NCBI RefSeq assembly: GCF_009762795.1
Contig: NZ_CP046400.1
Coordinates: 1,279,501-1,343,500, forward strand
Reading direction: 5' to 3'
DNA length: 64,000 nt
From: Pseudodesulfovibrio cashew
Lineage (GTDB): Bacteria > Desulfobacterota > Desulfovibrionia > Desulfovibrionales > Desulfovibrionaceae
The position numbers were made by a program, and so were the translations under genes. Below are positions 61,866 to 64,000 of the stretch, piece after piece (the stretch's first letter is position 1; each line of letters begins with the position of its first letter). A model generated the notes under the pieces. The model saw nothing but the letters and a program-made list of their open reading frames with translations. It did not search any database and had not been told where the DNA came from.

Positions 61866-63848
61866 ATGAGCGACGAGAAGAAAATCGAGAGCATGCAGAA
61901 GGATGGGCAGGTGTTCCAGCCCGACGAGTCCATGCAGGGACAGGCGTGGATCAAGTCCATGGCCGACTACGAGGCCGAACACGAGCGCGCGATGAACGAC
62001 CCGGAAGGCTACTGGGGCGAGCGGGCCAAGGATCTCCTTTCCTGGTTCTCCGATTTCGACAAGGTCCTGGAGGCGGACTATGACAAGCCCGAGTTCAAGT
62101 GGTTCGCGGGCGGCAAGACCAACGTCTCCTATAACTGCCTGGACCGTCACCTGACCAACGGCCGTCGCAACAAGGCCGCGCTCATCTGGCAGGGCGAGCC
62201 CGAGGAGGACACCCGAGTCTACTCCTACCAGATGCTGCACACCGAGGTCTGCCGCTTCGCCAACGTGCTCAAGAAGAAAGGCGTGAAGCGCGGCGACCGC
62301 GTGGCCCTGTACATGCCCATGATTCCGGAGCTGGCCATCGCCATGCTCGCATGCACCCGCCTGGGCGCACCGCACTCCATCGTTTTTGCCGGGTTCTCCT
62401 CCATCGCGCTCCAGTCCCGCATCGAGGACAGCGAAGCCCGTGTCCTGATCACCGCCGACGCCGTCCTGCGCGCCGGCAAGACCATCCCCCTCAAGCCCAA
62501 TGCGGACGAGGCCCTGAAGGACTGCCCCAGCGTGGAGCAGTGCATCGTGGTCAAACGTGGCGGCAACGACGTGGACATGGTCGAAGGCCGCGACTGCTGG
62601 TGGCACGACGAGATCAACGCCGAGGACATCACCTCCGACTGCCCCTGTGAGGAAATGGACGCGGAAGATCCCCTGTTCATCCTGTACACCTCCGGCTCCA
62701 CGGGCAAGCCCAAGGGCGTGCTCCACACCACAGGCGGCTATCTGACCTACGCCGCCCACACCACCCAGTACGTCTTCGACGTCAAGGATGACGACGTCTA
62801 CTGGTGTACCGCCGATGTCGGCTGGATCACCGGCCACTCCTACATCGTGTACGGTCCGCTGGCCCTGGGCGCCACCTCGGTCATGTTCGAGGGCGTGCCC
62901 AGCTTCCCCAAGCCGGACCGCTACTGGCAGATCGTGGACAAGTTCAAGGTCAACATTTTCTACACCGCTCCCACCGTCATCCGCGCCCTGATGCGCGAGG
63001 GCGAGGAGTGGACCAAGCACTACGATCTCTCCTCCCTGCGCCTGCTCGGCTCCGTGGGCGAGCCCATCAACCCCGAGGCCTGGCTCTGGTACCACAAGAA
63101 TATCGGCGGCGGCAGGCTGCCCATCGTGGACACCTGGTGGCAGACCGAGACCGGCGGGATCATGATCTCCGCCCTTCCGTACGCCACCCCGCTCAAGCCC
63201 GGTTCCGCCACGCGCCCGCTGCCCGGCATCGCGGCCAAGATCGTCCGCCGCGACGGTTCCCCGGCCGACCCCAACGAGGGCGGTCACCTCATCATAGACA
63301 AGCCTTGGCCCGGCATGCTGCGTAACGTCTGGGGCGACTCCGAGCGCTACAAGACTACCTATTTCGCCGGGTTCCCCGGAGCCTACGAATCCGGTGACGG
63401 CGCACGGTACGACGATGACGGCTACTTCTGGATCATGGGTCGCCTGGATGACGTCATCAACGTGTCCGGCCACCGCATGGGCACAGCGGAGATCGAATCC
63501 GCCCTGGTGGCCCACGAGGACGTGACCGAGGCCGCCGTTGTCGGCATGCCCCACGAAGTCAAGGGCGAGACCATCTACGCCTACGTGACCCTGAAGGCCG
63601 GCGTGGAACCTGATGATGACATGGTGAAGAACCTCAAGATCTGGGTGCGCAAGGAGATCGGCCCCATCGCCACTCCCGAGTTCATCCAGTTCGCCGACGG
63701 CCTGCCCAAGACCCGCTCCGGCAAGATCATGCGCCGCGTCCTGCGCAAGATCGTCGAGGGTTCCGGCGACTTCGGCGACACCTCCACCCTGGCCGATCCG
63801 TCCGTGGTCACCGACCTGGTGGAAGGCAACAAGGACCTGGTCGGCTAG
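61866..63848 (+). CDS. acs: Acetyl-CoA synthetase (AMP-forming)
   Basis: 660 residues, normal length for Acs. Motifs: ATP-binding [12 protein letters not shown] (about 275-286), DTWWQTETG, the hinge [18 protein letters not shown] and the C-terminal [10 protein letters not shown] with the lysine that is acetylated in other bacteria. It converts acetate, ATP and CoA into acetyl-CoA. AGGAG lies before the ATG at 61866; the frame extends upstream but without a start signal. The nearby PatZ-like gene could encode its acetylating regulator. Confidence 0.95.
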   Translation: MSDEKKIESMQKDGQVFQPDESMQGQAWIKSMADYEAEHERAMNDPEGYWGERAKDLLSWFSDFDKVLEADYDKPEFKWFAGGKTNVSYNCLDRHLTNGRRNKAALIWQGEPEEDTRVYSYQMLHTEVCRFANVLKKKGVKRGDRVALYMPMIPELAIAMLACTRLGAPHSIVFAGFSSIALQSRIEDSEARVLITADAVLRAGKTIPLKPNADEALKDCPSVEQCIVVKRGGNDVDMVEGRDCWWHDEINAEDITSDCPCEEMDAEDPLFILYTSGSTGKPKGVLHTTGGYLTYAAHTTQYVFDVKDDDVYWCTADVGWITGHSYIVYGPLALGATSVMFEGVPSFPKPDRYWQIVDKFKVNIFYTAPTVIRALMREGEEWTKHYDLSSLRLLGSVGEPINPEAWLWYHKNIGGGRLPIVDTWWQTETGGIMISALPYATPLKPGSATRPLPGIAAKIVRRDGSPADPNEGGHLIIDKPWPGMLRNVWGDSERYKTTYFAGFPGAYESGDGARYDDDGYFWIMGRLDDVINVSGHRMGTAEIESALVAHEDVTEAAVVGMPHEVKGETIYAYVTLKAGVEPDDDMVKNLKIWVRKEIGPIATPEFIQFADGLPKTRSGKIMRRVLRKIVEGSGDFGDTSTLADPSVVTDLVEGNKDLVG

Positions 63849-63871
63849 CCGGTCCCGCGTTTAGTAGAATC

Positions 63872-63908
63872 AACGCCCTCGCACCATCCGGTGCGGGGGC
63901 GTTTCTTT
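63872..63908 (+). terminator. Terminator of acs
   Basis: ACGCCCTCGCACC / GGTGCGGGGGCGT stem with TTTCTTT. No further gene is visible to the right edge of the window. Confidence 0.8.
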
Positions 63909-64000
63909 ATTGCTGCTGACCTTTTTCCTGCTTTGAGCGGTAACCGAAAAGTGCCTTCTTCCCCGTATCGGTCAGTCATGGCAACATGGAGCGTTATTTC

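Noticed and set aside
61827-63554. 575-codon minus-strand frame opposite acs
   Set aside because: Antisense of a clear Acs; His/Val/Gly-rich without any motif.

Overview
The window is a GC-rich (roughly 60%) bacterial chromosome segment. Its gene content fits a free-living deltaproteobacterium of the Desulfovibrio/Pseudodesulfovibrio type. The pointers are an archaeal-type ADH synthase, an ABC-type lipoprotein paired with a sensor kinase, a chemoreceptor with CZB zinc-binding motifs, a fused phenylacetate-CoA-ligase family protein, PEP-CTERM and sigma-54 signals, and a UGA-containing thiol oxidoreductase gene. The taxonomic placement is inference from gene families, not from a marker gene.

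Layout. 1-1.5 kb: the tail of an ABC ATPase, then two exported thiol/peroxide proteins. 1.5-5.5 kb: a three-gene signalling operon on the minus strand (lipoprotein receptor, histidine kinase, response regulator with STAS). 5.7-9.7 kb: housekeeping and metabolic genes (CBS-ACT, TIM barrel, thioesterase, CoA ligase). 9.9-14.4 kb: tRNA-Lys and tRNA-Glu, followed by two segments bounded by copies of the tRNA-Glu 3' end. The first carries a SulP transporter and the second an AT-rich orphan gene. 14.5-18.4 kb: a DJ-1/AraC pair, then a truncated RHS protein with a phospholipase-A2-like tip, a likely membrane immunity partner and a leftover piece of RHS core. 18.4-24.3 kb: thioredoxin 2, a heptosyltransferase, two repetitive secreted proteins, a sigma-factor operon ending in a DUF3106 protein, and a tRNA methyltransferase. 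25.3-34.5 kb: RecQ, VOC, RsmB-like, RNase E/G, radical SAM, EAL-HDOD and ADH synthase.

34.5-45.2 kb: a predicted small RNA with its own promoter and terminator, a HEAT-repeat protein, a LexA-like repressor that has lost its catalytic pair, small phage-type genes, lipoproteins, an NlpC/P60 hydrolase and a chemoreceptor with two extracytoplasmic CZB motifs. 45.5-48.9 kb: isolated phage structural genes (tail tubular, small structural, capsid) interleaved with a nuclease and a metallo-hydrolase. 49.4-51.6 kb: asparaginase and a FrnE/DsbA-type gene whose redox motif is U-P-F-C, with an in-frame UGA followed by a SECIS-like hairpin. 51.8-56.3 kb: the nitrogen-control set amtB-glnK-glnD behind a sigma-54 promoter. 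56.4-63.8 kb: a glycosyltransferase, a PatZ-like acyltransferase, a PEP-CTERM protein with its own sigma-54 promoter, and acetyl-CoA synthetase.

How the parts connect. AmtB, GlnK and GlnD form a standard ammonium-sensing circuit. The PatZ-like protein and Acs are a likely acetylation switch and its target. The minus-strand RHS and capsid genes, 30 kb apart, share an upstream block of direct repeats spaced exactly 21 bp, which suggests common regulation. The strongest new observations are the selenoprotein, these shared phased repeats, the RHS-PLA2 toxin/immunity pair, the tRNA-Glu attachment-site series, and the 34.9-kb small RNA.
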